From assembly GCF_900167935.1 (NCBI RefSeq), contig NZ_FUYL01000001.1, positions 124,001 through 188,000 on the forward strand: a DNA stretch of 64,000 bases, in the 5' to 3' direction. The notes under the pieces are model-generated. The model saw only the letters and a list, made by a program, of their open reading frames with translations. It was not told the origin of the DNA and ran no database searches. The first letter of the stretch is position 1, and every line of letters begins with the position of its first letter. Source of the stretch: Maribacter arcticus. Lineage in GTDB: Bacteria > Bacteroidota > Bacteroidia > Flavobacteriales > Flavobacteriaceae. The position numbers were made by a program, and so were the translations under genes. Below are positions 24,517-33,656 of this stretch, piece by piece.

Positions 24517-25266
24517 TTAAACCTTCTTTGCTTTGTATTGCGAAGCTACCGCAGCACCAATAATGCCTGCATGATTTTGTAATTCTGCAGCAATAACCTT
24601 GGTGTCAATTTTTATTTGTGATTTAAACTGGTCAAAGTCTTTTGATGCACCACCACCAAGAATAATTAAATCTGGAGATATAATCAATTCAACGTATTCT
24701 AAAAATGTATTGAATCTCTTGCCCCATTTTTTATAAGATAATTTTTCACGGTCTTTTGCAGATCCTGCAGCCCATAGTTCAATTTTTGAATATTTCTTAT
24801 AAGGAATTTGACCAAGCTCAAAATTAGGAATCAATCTGCCATCTAAAAACGCACCACTTCCTAGCCCAGTACCTATGGTTATCATAACCACCAAACCTTT
24901 TTCGCCTTTACCAATACCATAATTCATAGTGGCGTAACCAGCTGCATCAGCATCATTTAACACGGTAAAATCTAATCCGGTTTTCTTTTCTAATATTTCT
25001 TCAACATTTACTCCTAACCAGCTTGGGTCTAAATTTCCGGATGCTTTACAGATACCATTTTTAATGATTGTAGGAAAGCCACAGCCAACTTTACCTTTGT
25101 AATCGAAGTGGGCAACAATTTCTGCAATAACATCGGTCATTGCTTCTGGTGTTCGAGGATTAGGAGTCGGAATTCGAAATCGTTCAGAAATCATTTCTCC
25201 TGTTTCCGAATCAACTAATGCTCCTTTAATTCCAGAGCCACCTACATCAATGCCAAGTAAAGTCAT
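24517..25266 (-). CDS. ROK-family (polyphosphate-type) glucokinase
   Basis: 249 residues from ATG 25266, where the family's first strand begins ([19 protein letters not shown]); an ATG at 25290 would only prepend a short leader. Phosphate-1 motif DVGGSGIKG, sugar-binding LNDADAAGY (Asp-Ala-Asp), phosphate-2 [12 protein letters not shown] and ELGQIP are present. The short length and EL(G)QIPY match polyphosphate glucokinases (PpgK-like) in the ROK family. It phosphorylates glucose at C6 in the cytosol. The zinc-binding CxCGxxGC motif of many ROK proteins is absent, as in PpgK. Two GH63 glucosidases elsewhere in the window could supply glucose. Confidence 0.87.
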   Translation of the reverse strand: MTLLGIDVGGSGIKGALVDSETGEMISERFRIPTPNPRTPEAMTDVIAEIVAHFDYKGKVGCGFPTIIKNGICKASGNLDPSWLGVNVEEILEKKTGLDFTVLNDADAAGYATMNYGIGKGEKGLVVMITIGTGLGSGAFLDGRLIPNFELGQIPYKKYSKIELWAAGSAKDREKLSYKKWGKRFNTFLEYVELIISPDLIILGGGASKDFDQFKSQIKIDTKVIAAELQNHAGIIGAAVASQYKAKKV

Positions 25267-25374
25267 TTTATTTTTTCTTATGAAATACAAAGAAACGAAA
25301 AAGAATCGGCTCTTTGAAGTGGGTTATTAAAGGGAGTTATATTAAATATGCTTGAAAAAAAATCGGGCATAAAA

Positions 25375-25395
25375 AAAAGGACTTTACGTCCTTTT
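25375..25395 (-). terminator. Terminator of small exported protein gene
   Basis: AAAAGGAC (25375-25382) and GTCCTTTT (25388-25395) form an 8-bp stem with a 5-base loop. On the minus strand it is followed by TTTT, as for an intrinsic terminator. Confidence 0.75.
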
Positions 25396-25403
25396 AATTT
25401 TTA

Positions 25404-25712
25404 TTATTCTGGCATGGTAAGCCCTATAATGCTGCTTACTTGTATTTCTTCATCAAATTCGTCCATTTCTGTTTCTACAATGAAAGTGATAATAAATTGT
25501 TTCCCTATATATGTTTTGTCAGTTAAATTGTATTTCCGGCTAGCCTCATCGGTTATACTGGTAAACTCTGCATTGTACCCGTCTTTATCTGTAAAAACAT
25601 ATACGCCATCTTCATAACTTACAAAAGTTCCATTCATTTTTTCTGCATCTTGGCAGTAAACGCTTGATAATGAAGAAAGAGCTACGAATAATACTACTAA
25701 AATCGATTTCAT
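25404..25712 (-). CDS. Small exported protein of unknown function
   Basis: 102 residues: a Sec signal (1-20, LSSLSSVYCQ) then about 80 acidic, beta-rich residues (GTFVSYEDGVYVFTDKDGY). No family recognised. It has its own terminator 9 bases downstream. Probably periplasmic. Confidence 0.7.
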   Translation of the reverse strand: MKSILVVLFVALSSLSSVYCQDAEKMNGTFVSYEDGVYVFTDKDGYNAEFTSITDEASRKYNLTDKTYIGKQFIITFIVETEMDEFDEEIQVSSIIGLTMPE

Positions 25713-25931
25713 TTTTTAAATTATTAAGTTTAGTTATTAATTTTTTTTAGTCTGTTTAAGTTGTAAAAATGTTGATACAAATGAACTATAAATAGTTGAA
25801 TAACGATTTTTTTTATCATTTTATTATGAAAGTTTTTTTAATTCTTAAATAGCTGTAAGTCAGTAGGGTAATTTCGGTTTGTTACAATAAAATAATTTGC
25901 TAATACCTAGGATTATAGCTCAATTTGATAC

Positions 25932-25939
25932 TACCTTTG
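25932..25939 (+). promoter_or_regulatory. -7 element TACCTTTG upstream of the dikinase-like gene
   Basis: TACCTTTG lies 23 bases before the TTG start and matches TAnnTTTG. This leaves a leader of about 18 bases. Confidence 0.5.
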
Positions 25940-25962
25940 ATGAATAATCCAACACCATTAAA

Positions 25963-28890
25963 TTGAAAAACAGTAACACACATTCCTTTTATAGTTTTCT
26001 TTTTGTCGCACTTTTTGCTACAGTTAATATTTCTTATTCCCAATCACCATTGTCAGGGGATAATATAAAAACATTGATTGAAAAGTATAAGAATGATATA
26101 CGCGGACCTTATAAAGATATTCGATGGTTCTGTACCGACGGTAGTGTAAGGCAACCAAAAGACCCTTGTCCTGATAATATAGGTCCTGGAGTACAGCATG
26201 CAAGATACAAAGATGAAGTTGTTGCCTTAGGTAAAAGCAATCATATCTTTTTAGGTCAAATTTTAGCCTTTTCAACTAATGATGATTTATGGGATATAGA
26301 CCATAATCATTCTCGTTTAAAGCAATATCAATTAGATAAATATCTTCGTCTTATCGATGATGGCTGGGTGAATCAAAAAGGTCAATTCTATAGAGGCTCT
26401 GTTCAAGTAGAAGATGAAGAAGCTTGGGGTATTGGTTTTTATAAGTGGATTTTGGCAAAAGATGCCTTGGTCGCTGATAATTTTTACTTCCTAAGACAAT
26501 CTTTAAAAGACATACCTCATAATGGTGATGATAATGTAGCACAGTTAATGCGTAGTGAATCGAAAGTTATTTCAGATATCTATACGCCTTTTATGGATTT
26601 AAGAACCAAAATTCATAGCCTGCCTGAAAAATCAGATATTCAAAAAGTAATCGATTTTAAAGCAAAAAATCAGAAGTCTTTAACTACCGATTTAATTAAA
26701 AAAATAGATGGTCTGGTGGTAACTATGCAAACCTTTTTTAAGCCAGTAGATGTTCAATCTTTATTGAATAAATCGAAATTAGTAAAAGGCACCACTTTAG
26801 GAGATAAGGTTCAAGCTTTTGTTCAGGGGAAATCCAGTAATGATTCACCTTCATATTTGGTTAATGAAACAGCTCAGTTACTTTTAGATATTCGTGAAGG
26901 CCTATTAGAGGAAAAACGACCGATGGCGCGTTTGCAGTTATTAGATATTTCTTTAAAACTAGAAGAACTATTATTTCAAAATGCACCTAATTGGGAGCCA
27001 ACGACGGTAAGCGGACAATTGGAAAAAATATGTGCGCTAACTACGGCATCAGTTGGTGCCGGATATTTAGAGTTGTGGGAATGGGAGCAAATCTCTGGTA
27101 CCTTAAGCAAGTTCGGTCAAGATCAATTAAGCTTGGCAGAATTAACCCAAGTTTTAGAAACGGCAAGAGCTGGGGTAGAATGGAGTGCGGCTATGGTAAA
27201 AGCAAATTACCAAGAGGTTGTTGATACCTATACAACGTTTGAACCAAAATCGTATGCTTTTATAGATGACCGAATTAGAGGTTCGGTAGCTTTGCATTTG
27301 GGTAAAAGTGTTGGAGAATTAGGCGATTTTATTGCTAAGGAATCTGCACTTACCAATTTGGTAATGGATATTCCGAACCAGAGTACGTTTAGAGGATTAA
27401 ATCCTGGGTACGCATTCGGTGAATTGGTGGTAGTAGATGGTTCTTCTGAAGATATAGAAGTGTCTTCTGATAAGATTTATATTTTTCAGCGCTCACCGTC
27501 AGATTTGAAGCCTATTGCAGGTATTGCAACAGTTGCTGAAGGTAATATGGTTTCTCACGTGCAACTATTGGCACGTAATTTAGGGATACCGAATGCAGCA
27601 TTATCTGATGCGAATCTACAAAGTTTAAAGAAGTATGATGGCGAACGCGTATTTTATGCCGTTTCGAATAAAGGAAATGTGATTATAAAGCCTGAATCGA
27701 AAATGACCGATCAAGAGCGCGGACTTTTTGTGAAGAAAGAGCGTAATACGGATAAGATTGAAGTGCCTATTGAAAAAATTCAATTAAAGAATACCGATGT
27801 TCTGAATATGCGTGATGTAGACGCGAGTGATTCAGGAGCATTATGCGGTCCTAAAGCCGCAAACTTAGGACAATTGAAAAAAATGTTTCCAGAGCAGGTG
27901 GTTGAAGGGTTAGTAATTCCTTTCGGAATTTTTAGAGATCATATGGATCAGCAAATGCCGGGTGCCGATAGTTCATATTGGGAGTATTTGAATGCGATGT
28001 TCGTTGAAGCAGAGCGTATGAGAACTATAGGAGTTTCTGAACCTGAAGTAGAGAATTATCAATTACGACAATTAGAAACTTTAAGAGACGCTATTAAGAA
28101 AATGCCTCTAAAAGCTGATTTTATGAGTCAGTTAGAAGCGAAGTTTAAAACGGTCTTAGGTTCTGATTTTGGTAAAATTCCGGTGTTCTTGCGTAGTGAT
28201 ACGAACATGGAAGATTTGAAGGATTTTACAGGTGCAGGACTTAACCTTACTTTATTTAATGTTCTGGATAAGGAGAAAATTTTAAATGGAGTAAAAGAGG
28301 TTTGGGCATCACCATATACTGAGCGTAGCTTTAAATGGCGCCAAAAGTATTTATTGAATCCTGAGAATGTGTTTCCTTCTATTTTGGTTATACCTAGTGT
28401 CGATGTAGATTATTCTGGAGTGTTGATTTCAAAAGGAATCAATTCTGGTAATGATAAAGATTTGACCGTTGCTTTCAGTAGGGGTGCAGGGGGTGCCGTA
28501 GATGGGCAATCGGCAGAAACGTATACCATTTATGATGCTGGCGGCTATAGATTGTTAGCTCCTGCTCGTGAACCTTTATATAATACATTACCTGATACAG
28601 GTGGTACTGGTAAAAAAGTTGCTACGTTTCAAAATAGGGTGGTAAATGAGAAGAACTTAAATGAAATCAAAATTTTGGCAAACACAATTCGTAAGACCTT
28701 ACCTGAAGCTACTAATTCAGATTATGAAGGCGCTTATGATGTAGAACTTGGTTTTAAAGATGATAAATTGTGGTTGTTTCAAATACGACCTTTTGTAGAG
28801 AATAAAAAAGCGGTGAGTTCTGGGTATTTAGAGTCCATAACTCCAAAAATTAACACAGAGAAAGAAATCTCTTTAAGTACAAAATTATAA
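25963..28890 (+). CDS. Exported dikinase-like protein: phosphohistidine domain followed by ATP-grasp (GWD-like order)
   Basis: 975 residues starting at TTG 25963; an in-frame TAA at 25945-25947 and the lack of a nearby ATG force this start. A Sec signal (1-26, VNISYSQ) is followed by about 430 mostly helical residues of unknown fold. Next is a PEP-utiliser mobile domain (about 475-580) with phosphohistidine candidate His532 (GNMVSHVQLLARNLGIPN). Last comes a PPDK/ATP-grasp domain (about 625-945: CGPKAANLGQL, LRSDTNMEDL, VWASPYTERSFKWRQ, GAGGAVDGQSAE, LWLFQIRPF). This order, with no PEP barrel, is that of glucan water dikinases and not of PEP synthase. The export signal is odd for an ATP-using enzyme. 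The downstream hydrolase gene overlaps its stop by one base (TAATG). Confidence 0.8.
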   Translation: MKNSNTHSFYSFLFVALFATVNISYSQSPLSGDNIKTLIEKYKNDIRGPYKDIRWFCTDGSVRQPKDPCPDNIGPGVQHARYKDEVVALGKSNHIFLGQILAFSTNDDLWDIDHNHSRLKQYQLDKYLRLIDDGWVNQKGQFYRGSVQVEDEEAWGIGFYKWILAKDALVADNFYFLRQSLKDIPHNGDDNVAQLMRSESKVISDIYTPFMDLRTKIHSLPEKSDIQKVIDFKAKNQKSLTTDLIKKIDGLVVTMQTFFKPVDVQSLLNKSKLVKGTTLGDKVQAFVQGKSSNDSPSYLVNETAQLLLDIREGLLEEKRPMARLQLLDISLKLEELLFQNAPNWEPTTVSGQLEKICALTTASVGAGYLELWEWEQISGTLSKFGQDQLSLAELTQVLETARAGVEWSAAMVKANYQEVVDTYTTFEPKSYAFIDDRIRGSVALHLGKSVGELGDFIAKESALTNLVMDIPNQSTFRGLNPGYAFGELVVVDGSSEDIEVSSDKIYIFQRSPSDLKPIAGIATVAEGNMVSHVQLLARNLGIPNAALSDANLQSLKKYDGERVFYAVSNKGNVIIKPESKMTDQERGLFVKKERNTDKIEVPIEKIQLKNTDVLNMRDVDASDSGALCGPKAANLGQLKKMFPEQVVEGLVIPFGIFRDHMDQQMPGADSSYWEYLNAMFVEAERMRTIGVSEPEVENYQLRQLETLRDAIKKMPLKADFMSQLEAKFKTVLGSDFGKIPVFLRSDTNMEDLKDFTGAGLNLTLFNVLDKEKILNGVKEVWASPYTERSFKWRQKYLLNPENVFPSILVIPSVDVDYSGVLISKGINSGNDKDLTVAFSRGAGGAVDGQSAETYTIYDAGGYRLLAPAREPLYNTLPDTGGTGKKVATFQNRVVNEKNLNEIKILANTIRKTLPEATNSDYEGAYDVELGFKDDKLWLFQIRPFVENKKAVSSGYLESITPKINTEKEISLSTKL

Positions 28891-30152
28891 TGAATAAAAT
28901 TTTAGTGTTACTGGTTGTAGTTTTTTCTGCTTCCGCATTTACAACTTATACATACTACCCAATAGACGGTTATGAGCGCACAGGCATAAAACGTTTAAAG
29001 CGTTTAGAGCTAATTAAAAGTGGCGTAATAAAAGACGCAACTGCTTTACCAGCAGGGGCATTAAAATCATACAGTGATATACAATTGAATTTACTATCAA
29101 GAAAGAATGATAGTGCCATGGGATTAATGCAGGTGAACGAAGATTTTCAGAAAGAAATAAATGCACTTTTTCGTGGTTTAGATAAAAGTTATTCGTTAAC
29201 GGTATTAGATATATCAGACCCTGAAAATGTACGTTATGCAGAGCGAAATGAAACTGCAGGTTATCAACCAGGTAGTGTAGGTAAATTGGCTGTTCTCAAC
29301 GGACTCTTTACACAGTTGGCCAAGATTTATCCAGATTCGTTTGAATTAAGAACAGAGCTTTTAAAGAACAAATCTGTAAAAGCGGGAGTGTGGGGCTTAA
29401 CTGACGAGCATACCATTCCTATTTATAATATCGAGAAGAATACATTGGTGAAACGCCAGATAATCGCAAGTGATGTGTTTACCCTGTACGAATGGGCGGA
29501 TCACATGTTATCTGTAAGTAATAATGGTGCAGCAAGTATTGTTTGGCGAGAAGTGCTTTTAATGGCTGCTTTCGGTGATAAATATCCTGATTTAACACAA
29601 GAGGAAACCGATGCCTATTTTAAAGAAACTCCAAGAAAAGAATTGACTGATTTAGGTAACGATGTGGTGAATTTACCATTACGTGAGTTAGGTATAACTG
29701 CAGACGAATGGCGTTTAGGTAGTTTCTTTACAAAAGGGGCAAATACCTATGTAGGAGATAAAGGTGGTAGTATTGGTTCTCCTCAAGGCTTGATGAAGTT
29801 CTTGGTTCAGTTAGAGCAAGGTAAGGTTGTTGATGAGGCTTCAAGCTTAGAAATGAAACGGTTAATGTACATGACCGACAGAAGAATCCGGTACGCACAA
29901 TCACCTGCTTTAAAAGAAGCCGCAGTATATTTTAAATCGGGCTCATTGTATAAGTGCGATAGAAGTAAAGGCGAAGCATGTGGTAAATATATGGGTAACG
30001 TTACCAATTTCATGAATTCTGTAATAATCGTAGAACATCCTGATAATTGTAGGTATATGGTCGTGTTGATGACGAATGTACTACGTAAAAACTCTGCTAG
30101 TGATCACATGTATTTAGCTGGTAATATCGATAAATTAATACGTAAAGGGTAA
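28890..30152 (+). CDS. Class A beta-lactamase-fold serine hydrolase, exported
   Basis: 420 residues with a Sec signal (1-16, VVVFSASAF). The catalytic motifs of the class A/PBP fold are visible: Ser129-Val-Gly-Lys132 (QPGSVGKLAV), Ser210-Asn-Asn212 (SVSNNGAAS) and Lys349-Ser-Gly351 (YFKSGSLYK). The fold is longer than beta-lactamases (about 290), with an insertion between the second and third motifs. It is translationally coupled to the dikinase-like gene (TAATG). The segment DISDPENVRYAERN is shared with the hydrolase at 43903-44808. It may be a peptidoglycan-related peptidase; drug hydrolysis is not implied by the sequence. Confidence 0.82.
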   Translation: MNKILVLLVVVFSASAFTTYTYYPIDGYERTGIKRLKRLELIKSGVIKDATALPAGALKSYSDIQLNLLSRKNDSAMGLMQVNEDFQKEINALFRGLDKSYSLTVLDISDPENVRYAERNETAGYQPGSVGKLAVLNGLFTQLAKIYPDSFELRTELLKNKSVKAGVWGLTDEHTIPIYNIEKNTLVKRQIIASDVFTLYEWADHMLSVSNNGAASIVWREVLLMAAFGDKYPDLTQEETDAYFKETPRKELTDLGNDVVNLPLRELGITADEWRLGSFFTKGANTYVGDKGGSIGSPQGLMKFLVQLEQGKVVDEASSLEMKRLMYMTDRRIRYAQSPALKEAAVYFKSGSLYKCDRSKGEACGKYMGNVTNFMNSVIIVEHPDNCRYMVVLMTNVLRKNSASDHMYLAGNIDKLIRKG

Positions 30153-30177
30153 ATAATTATAACCTTAGTAAAAGTTT

Positions 30178-30212
30178 AAATAACCTGCTGCACTTCATGT
30201 GGCAGGTTATTT
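30178..30212 (+). terminator. Terminator after dikinase/hydrolase operon
   Basis: AAATAACCTGC (30178-30188) pairs with GCAGGTTATTT (30202-30212), an 11-bp stem with a 13-base loop, followed by TATTTATT. Confidence 0.7.
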
Positions 30213-30458
30213 TATTTATTAATAATATGTTCAATTGACCTATTCAAACTGTTGGTTTACAATAATGTTTCAGTAGTACTTTAGTGACCATTGCAAGTGG
30301 AGAATAGAAATCACTTTGGCTAGGTTGAAATGCTATATTTATTACTAGACCAGGTCAACAAATATGCCCTTTGGTGCCATGAACTGAAATTGTAGCATCT
30401 GACCTATAAAAAGTGATGGACATTCTTGTGACCTTTAACTAGAAATTTCATTTCAAAA

Positions 30459-30487
30459 TTGAATGCTTCTTAGAATATGTACCTTTG
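30459..30487 (+). promoter_or_regulatory. Bacteroidota-type promoter of coiled-coil lipoprotein gene
   Basis: TTG (30459-30461) and TACCTTTG (30480-30487) are separated by 18 bases, a good fit to the TTG / TAnnTTTG promoter. The ATG follows at 30516. Confidence 0.6.
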
Positions 30488-30515
30488 CCGTACCATTAAC
30501 TAAAGAATTTATTAC

Positions 30516-31166
30516 ATGTTTAAAAGAACACTATTTGTTGCCCTAATTGCGCTTACGCTAACTTCTTGTTGGAAAGATAAAAGTCCTGAAGATCTTATTC
30601 GTTTAAAAGACAAATTTAAATCTCAGGTAAATACTTTCGAGAATAAGAAAGAGACTGCAAATAAAAATGTAAACAAAGGTTTAGAATCTTTAAATGCACT
30701 GAAAAGCGCTTTAGAGGATACTAAAAATGAAGATAAAGAATTCGCCAAAGTATATGGTGATTGGGAGAAAGTAGATCGTCGTGTGCAAAACTTGAATAGG
30801 GAGTATGACGATTTAAAGGAAAAGGCCTCAAATCTGTTTGCTGCGATGGAAAAACAGACCAATAGCCTAAGTGATGAAACCAGTAAGAAAACCTTATTAA
30901 GTGCGATAGAAAAAGCCCGTTCCAAATATAACGGTACGTTAGCCAATACCTCAAAAGCTATCGATAAGTTGAAGCTTTTACATGGCGATGCCGTAGAAGT
31001 TGTAAAAGCTTTAGAAGTAGCCGCTGCCCTTATCTCTTTTGATAATATCAACGACCAAATGAAAAGCATAGAAGGCCGTGTAGACGGTATTATGCAAGAA
31101 TTGAATGTGGCTGTTGTAGAGAGTAAAAAACTCTATGAGAAAAAGATTACCGAGCTGGGGGAATAA
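30516..31166 (+). CDS. Coiled-coil lipoprotein, unknown function
   Basis: 216 residues with a lipoprotein signal (MFKRTLFVALIALTLTSC, Cys18). The remainder is almost all charged alpha-helix with heptad-like spacing (VDRRVQNLNREYDDLKEKAS), so a long coiled coil is expected in the periplasm. No family recognised. It has its own promoter and terminator, so it is monocistronic. Confidence 0.75.
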   Translation: MFKRTLFVALIALTLTSCWKDKSPEDLIRLKDKFKSQVNTFENKKETANKNVNKGLESLNALKSALEDTKNEDKEFAKVYGDWEKVDRRVQNLNREYDDLKEKASNLFAAMEKQTNSLSDETSKKTLLSAIEKARSKYNGTLANTSKAIDKLKLLHGDAVEVVKALEVAAALISFDNINDQMKSIEGRVDGIMQELNVAVVESKKLYEKKITELGE

Positions 31167-31230
31167 TATAAAAATATTCTAGATCAAAAACTTAAATCGC
31201 TAATTAGTGAACCAATCTATTTGATAATAA

Positions 31231-31265
31231 AAAATGCCTGCATAAATTTATATGCAGGCATTTTT
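31231..31265. terminator. Bidirectional terminator
   Basis: AAAATGCCTGCATA (31231-31244) and TATGCAGGCATTTT (31251-31264) form a 14-bp stem with a 6-base loop, flanked by A-rich and T-rich runs. It serves the coiled-coil lipoprotein and the convergent oxidoreductase. Confidence 0.88.
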
Positions 31266-31308
31266 ATTTTTCGTTACTACTTAAAATGAATGATCAAACA
31301 CTTGTATT

Positions 31309-32655
31309 TTAACTCAAAACCTCAGTAACACCAGGGGTTGGAATTGGATACATTCCGTTTGGTCCTGGGACACTTGGTGGTGTAGAATTCCAAGTAAGTT
31401 CACTTGGCATCAATAATTTTTCAGAGGCCATCGCATCTTCCCATGTAATTACTTTGCCAGAATAAGTTGCCATACGGCCCATTATGGCAGTCATGGTACT
31501 TTTTGCACCGTTTTCAGCATCGCTAATTACTTCATTATTACGAATAGATGCAAATAATCTATCGTGCTCCACTTGATAAGGATTAGGGTCATTTCGATTA
31601 CGGTAGTCGAACATTTTTTCACCATCGAGGCCAATAATACTTGCAGCGCCCGCATCATTCATATCAATACTTCCTTTTGTGCCTTGAAAGTTTTCGCCCA
31701 CTTTAGACCAAGTACCCGGTTGGTGGCGACATTGACTTGCAATTACGGCCCCACTTGGGTATGTAAACTCTACAAAATGATGGTCAAAAATCTCACCATG
31801 GTCTTTTCCTGTTCTAACCAATCTACCACCCATGCCTTGCGCAGAAATTGGATATTCACCTATAAACCAGTTGGCAACATCAATATTATGAATATGCTGT
31901 TCTAAAATATGATCTCCGCATAACCAATTAAAGTAATACCAATTACGCATTTGATATTCTAATTCGGTTTGGCCTTCTTGTCTTGGTCGTACCCAAACAC
32001 CACCACTATTCCAGTATACTTGTCCTGATACTATTTTGCCAACATCACCTTGCTTTATTTTCTCTGCAATGGCTAAATAATTATTCTGATAATGACGTTG
32101 CAGACCTACGACTACATTTAGCTTTTTCTCTTTGGCAATTTTTGCCATTTCTAGAACTTTTCGAATACCAGGTGCATCTGTAGCCACTGGCTTTTCCATA
32201 AACACATGTTTACCGGCATTAATAGCATATTCAAAGTGATAGGGTCTAAAACCTGGTGGTGTTGCTAATATGACAACATCTGCTTGGTCTATTGCTTTTT
32301 TGTAAGCATCGAATCCCACATATTTATGGGCATCTTTTACATTTACTTTTTTAGTGCCTTCGAATTCTTTCTGCAAGTTCAGTAGACTTTTGTCTAATTG
32401 GTCTTGAAAGGCATCTGCCATGGCTACCAACTCAATATTTTCATCTGCTTTTAAAGCTTGGTTGGCTGCCCCGCTACCACGACCACCACAACCTATAACC
32501 GCTAACTTTAGTTTTTTGTCATTAAAAACGTTTGCCATAGCGCTCATTTCCAATCCTGGTAATAACATTCCTGCACCTACGAGGGCGGTGCTTTTGCAAA
32601 AATCTCTTCTAGAGTTTTCCGGTTTTAAACTTGGTTTTTTCTTAGTGTCGTTCAT
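31309..32655 (-). CDS. Gfo/Idh/MocA family oxidoreductase (Tat-exported), second copy
   Basis: 448 residues with a twin-arginine signal near residues 15-40 (SRRDFCKSTALVGAGMLLPG), so probably periplasmic with bound cofactor. Rossmann motif VIGCGGRGSGAANQAL, then MEKPVATDAPG, then a C-terminal substrate domain with WYYFNWLCGDHILEQHIHN. It is not a close copy of the first Gfo/Idh/MocA gene (6662-7930), differing through the C-terminal half. The stop of the SUMF1-like gene lies 26 bases upstream, so they form one transcript. Substrate unknown; likely a sugar or cyclitol. Confidence 0.9.
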   Translation of the reverse strand: MNDTKKKPSLKPENSRRDFCKSTALVGAGMLLPGLEMSAMANVFNDKKLKLAVIGCGGRGSGAANQALKADENIELVAMADAFQDQLDKSLLNLQKEFEGTKKVNVKDAHKYVGFDAYKKAIDQADVVILATPPGFRPYHFEYAINAGKHVFMEKPVATDAPGIRKVLEMAKIAKEKKLNVVVGLQRHYQNNYLAIAEKIKQGDVGKIVSGQVYWNSGGVWVRPRQEGQTELEYQMRNWYYFNWLCGDHILEQHIHNIDVANWFIGEYPISAQGMGGRLVRTGKDHGEIFDHHFVEFTYPSGAVIASQCRHQPGTWSKVGENFQGTKGSIDMNDAGAASIIGLDGEKMFDYRNRNDPNPYQVEHDRLFASIRNNEVISDAENGAKSTMTAIMGRMATYSGKVITWEDAMASEKLLMPSELTWNSTPPSVPGPNGMYPIPTPGVTEVLS

Positions 32656-32681
32656 GTTGATTGGTTTTAAGGTTTAAGGGA

Positions 32682-33656
32682 CTATTCGCCCCAATAGTTG
32701 TTGATTTCAGTTTCTTTTGGCACATTTGGATCTCTTACGATTCTAAAGCCAACAAATGGGGCATCGGTATTCCACCATTTGCTTTTTGGGAATTGAGGGT
32801 CTCTCATTTTCCAATTCTCATTAGATCCCAAACGGGCTGCACTTCTTAAATATTCGGCATCATCATAATAAGAGCCACCCCGAACAGAACATGGGTATTC
32901 TTCCTTAGAAATTTCTATAGGTGATTGGGTTACGCCATTTCTAGTGGTATAAATTTCTGAGATATATTGGTCTAACGTCCATTCAGCCACATTACCATGC
33001 ATATCATATAAGCCCCACGGGTTAGGTTTCTTTTGACCTACTGGGTGGTAGGTGTCTTCACTATTTTCATAAGACCAAGCATACTCATCGAGTATTTTAG
33101 GGTCATCGCCAAAGTGGTAAGCGGTACTTGTACCTGCGCGAGCACTATATTCCCACTCTGCTTCGGTGGGTAGGCGGTAAAAATGGCCGGTTTTTGCAGA
33201 AAGCCATTTACAAAACTGAGAGGCTGCAAATTGAGTAACATTACCAACGGGTAAACCTTCGCTGGTTCCCATACCTAGACTCATATCTACATAGGGTATA
33301 GTTGCGCCAGAAATAGCATCAATTTCAATTTCTAATTCATTTGCCTTACTATTAGATTCAATACTATCTATTGCTCTGTTTACGAATAAATTATAGAGTT
33401 CCCATGTTATTTCATACTTAGATAACCAAAATGAATTTAATTCTACTGTATGTATAGGGCCTTCTTCTTTACCTCTTTTTTCTTCGGATGTTATACTCCC
33501 CATCGAAAAACTTCCAGCAGGTATGGCAACCATTTCAATACCTAAATTTGAACCTCCAATAGATTGTGTGAAGTCATGAGGTTTTTTTTCTTGCGAATAC
33601 AAATTATTCATTAAAATAATGAACAGAAGGGTAAATACACGGTTTGATAAAATCAT
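32682..33656 (-). CDS. SUMF1/formylglycine-generating-enzyme-like exported protein without catalytic cysteines
   Basis: 324 residues with a Sec signal (1-21). The SUMF1 fold is evident: VAIPAGSFSMGS, SKYEITWELYNLF, YRLPTEAEWEYSARAG, NPWGLYDMHGNVAEW, VRGGSYYD and VGFRIVRD. True formylglycine-generating enzymes use a cysteine pair, one after the AAR motif and one in the final GFRC. Here these positions read SAARLGSN and GFRIV, so the oxidase activity is not expected. SUMF1-like domains are also used for structural or glycan roles in Bacteroidota. It is first in a two-gene unit with the oxidoreductase. Confidence 0.86.
   Translation of the reverse strand: MILSNRVFTLLFIILMNNLYSQEKKPHDFTQSIGGSNLGIEMVAIPAGSFSMGSITSEEKRGKEEGPIHTVELNSFWLSKYEITWELYNLFVNRAIDSIESNSKANELEIEIDAISGATIPYVDMSLGMGTSEGLPVGNVTQFAASQFCKWLSAKTGHFYRLPTEAEWEYSARAGTSTAYHFGDDPKILDEYAWSYENSEDTYHPVGQKKPNPWGLYDMHGNVAEWTLDQYISEIYTTRNGVTQSPIEISKEEYPCSVRGGSYYDDAEYLRSAARLGSNENWKMRDPQFPKSKWWNTDAPFVGFRIVRDPNVPKETEINNYWGE

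Larger units (their letters stand above)
30153..30515. other. 363-base intergenic region with terminator and promoter
   Basis: After the hydrolase stop there is a terminator hairpin (30178-30212), then about 200 bases without a gene. A minus-strand frame (30244-30436) reads coding-like in part (MSITFYRSDATISVHGTKGH) but is broken by TGA at 30355-30357 and lacks a start region. A promoter for the next gene lies at 30459-30487. Confidence 0.4.

Noticed and set aside
28890..30152. Antibiotic-resistance beta-lactamase
   Set aside because: The fold and motifs match, but the length, insertion and genetic context argue for an envelope-related hydrolase; drug hydrolysis cannot be claimed from sequence.
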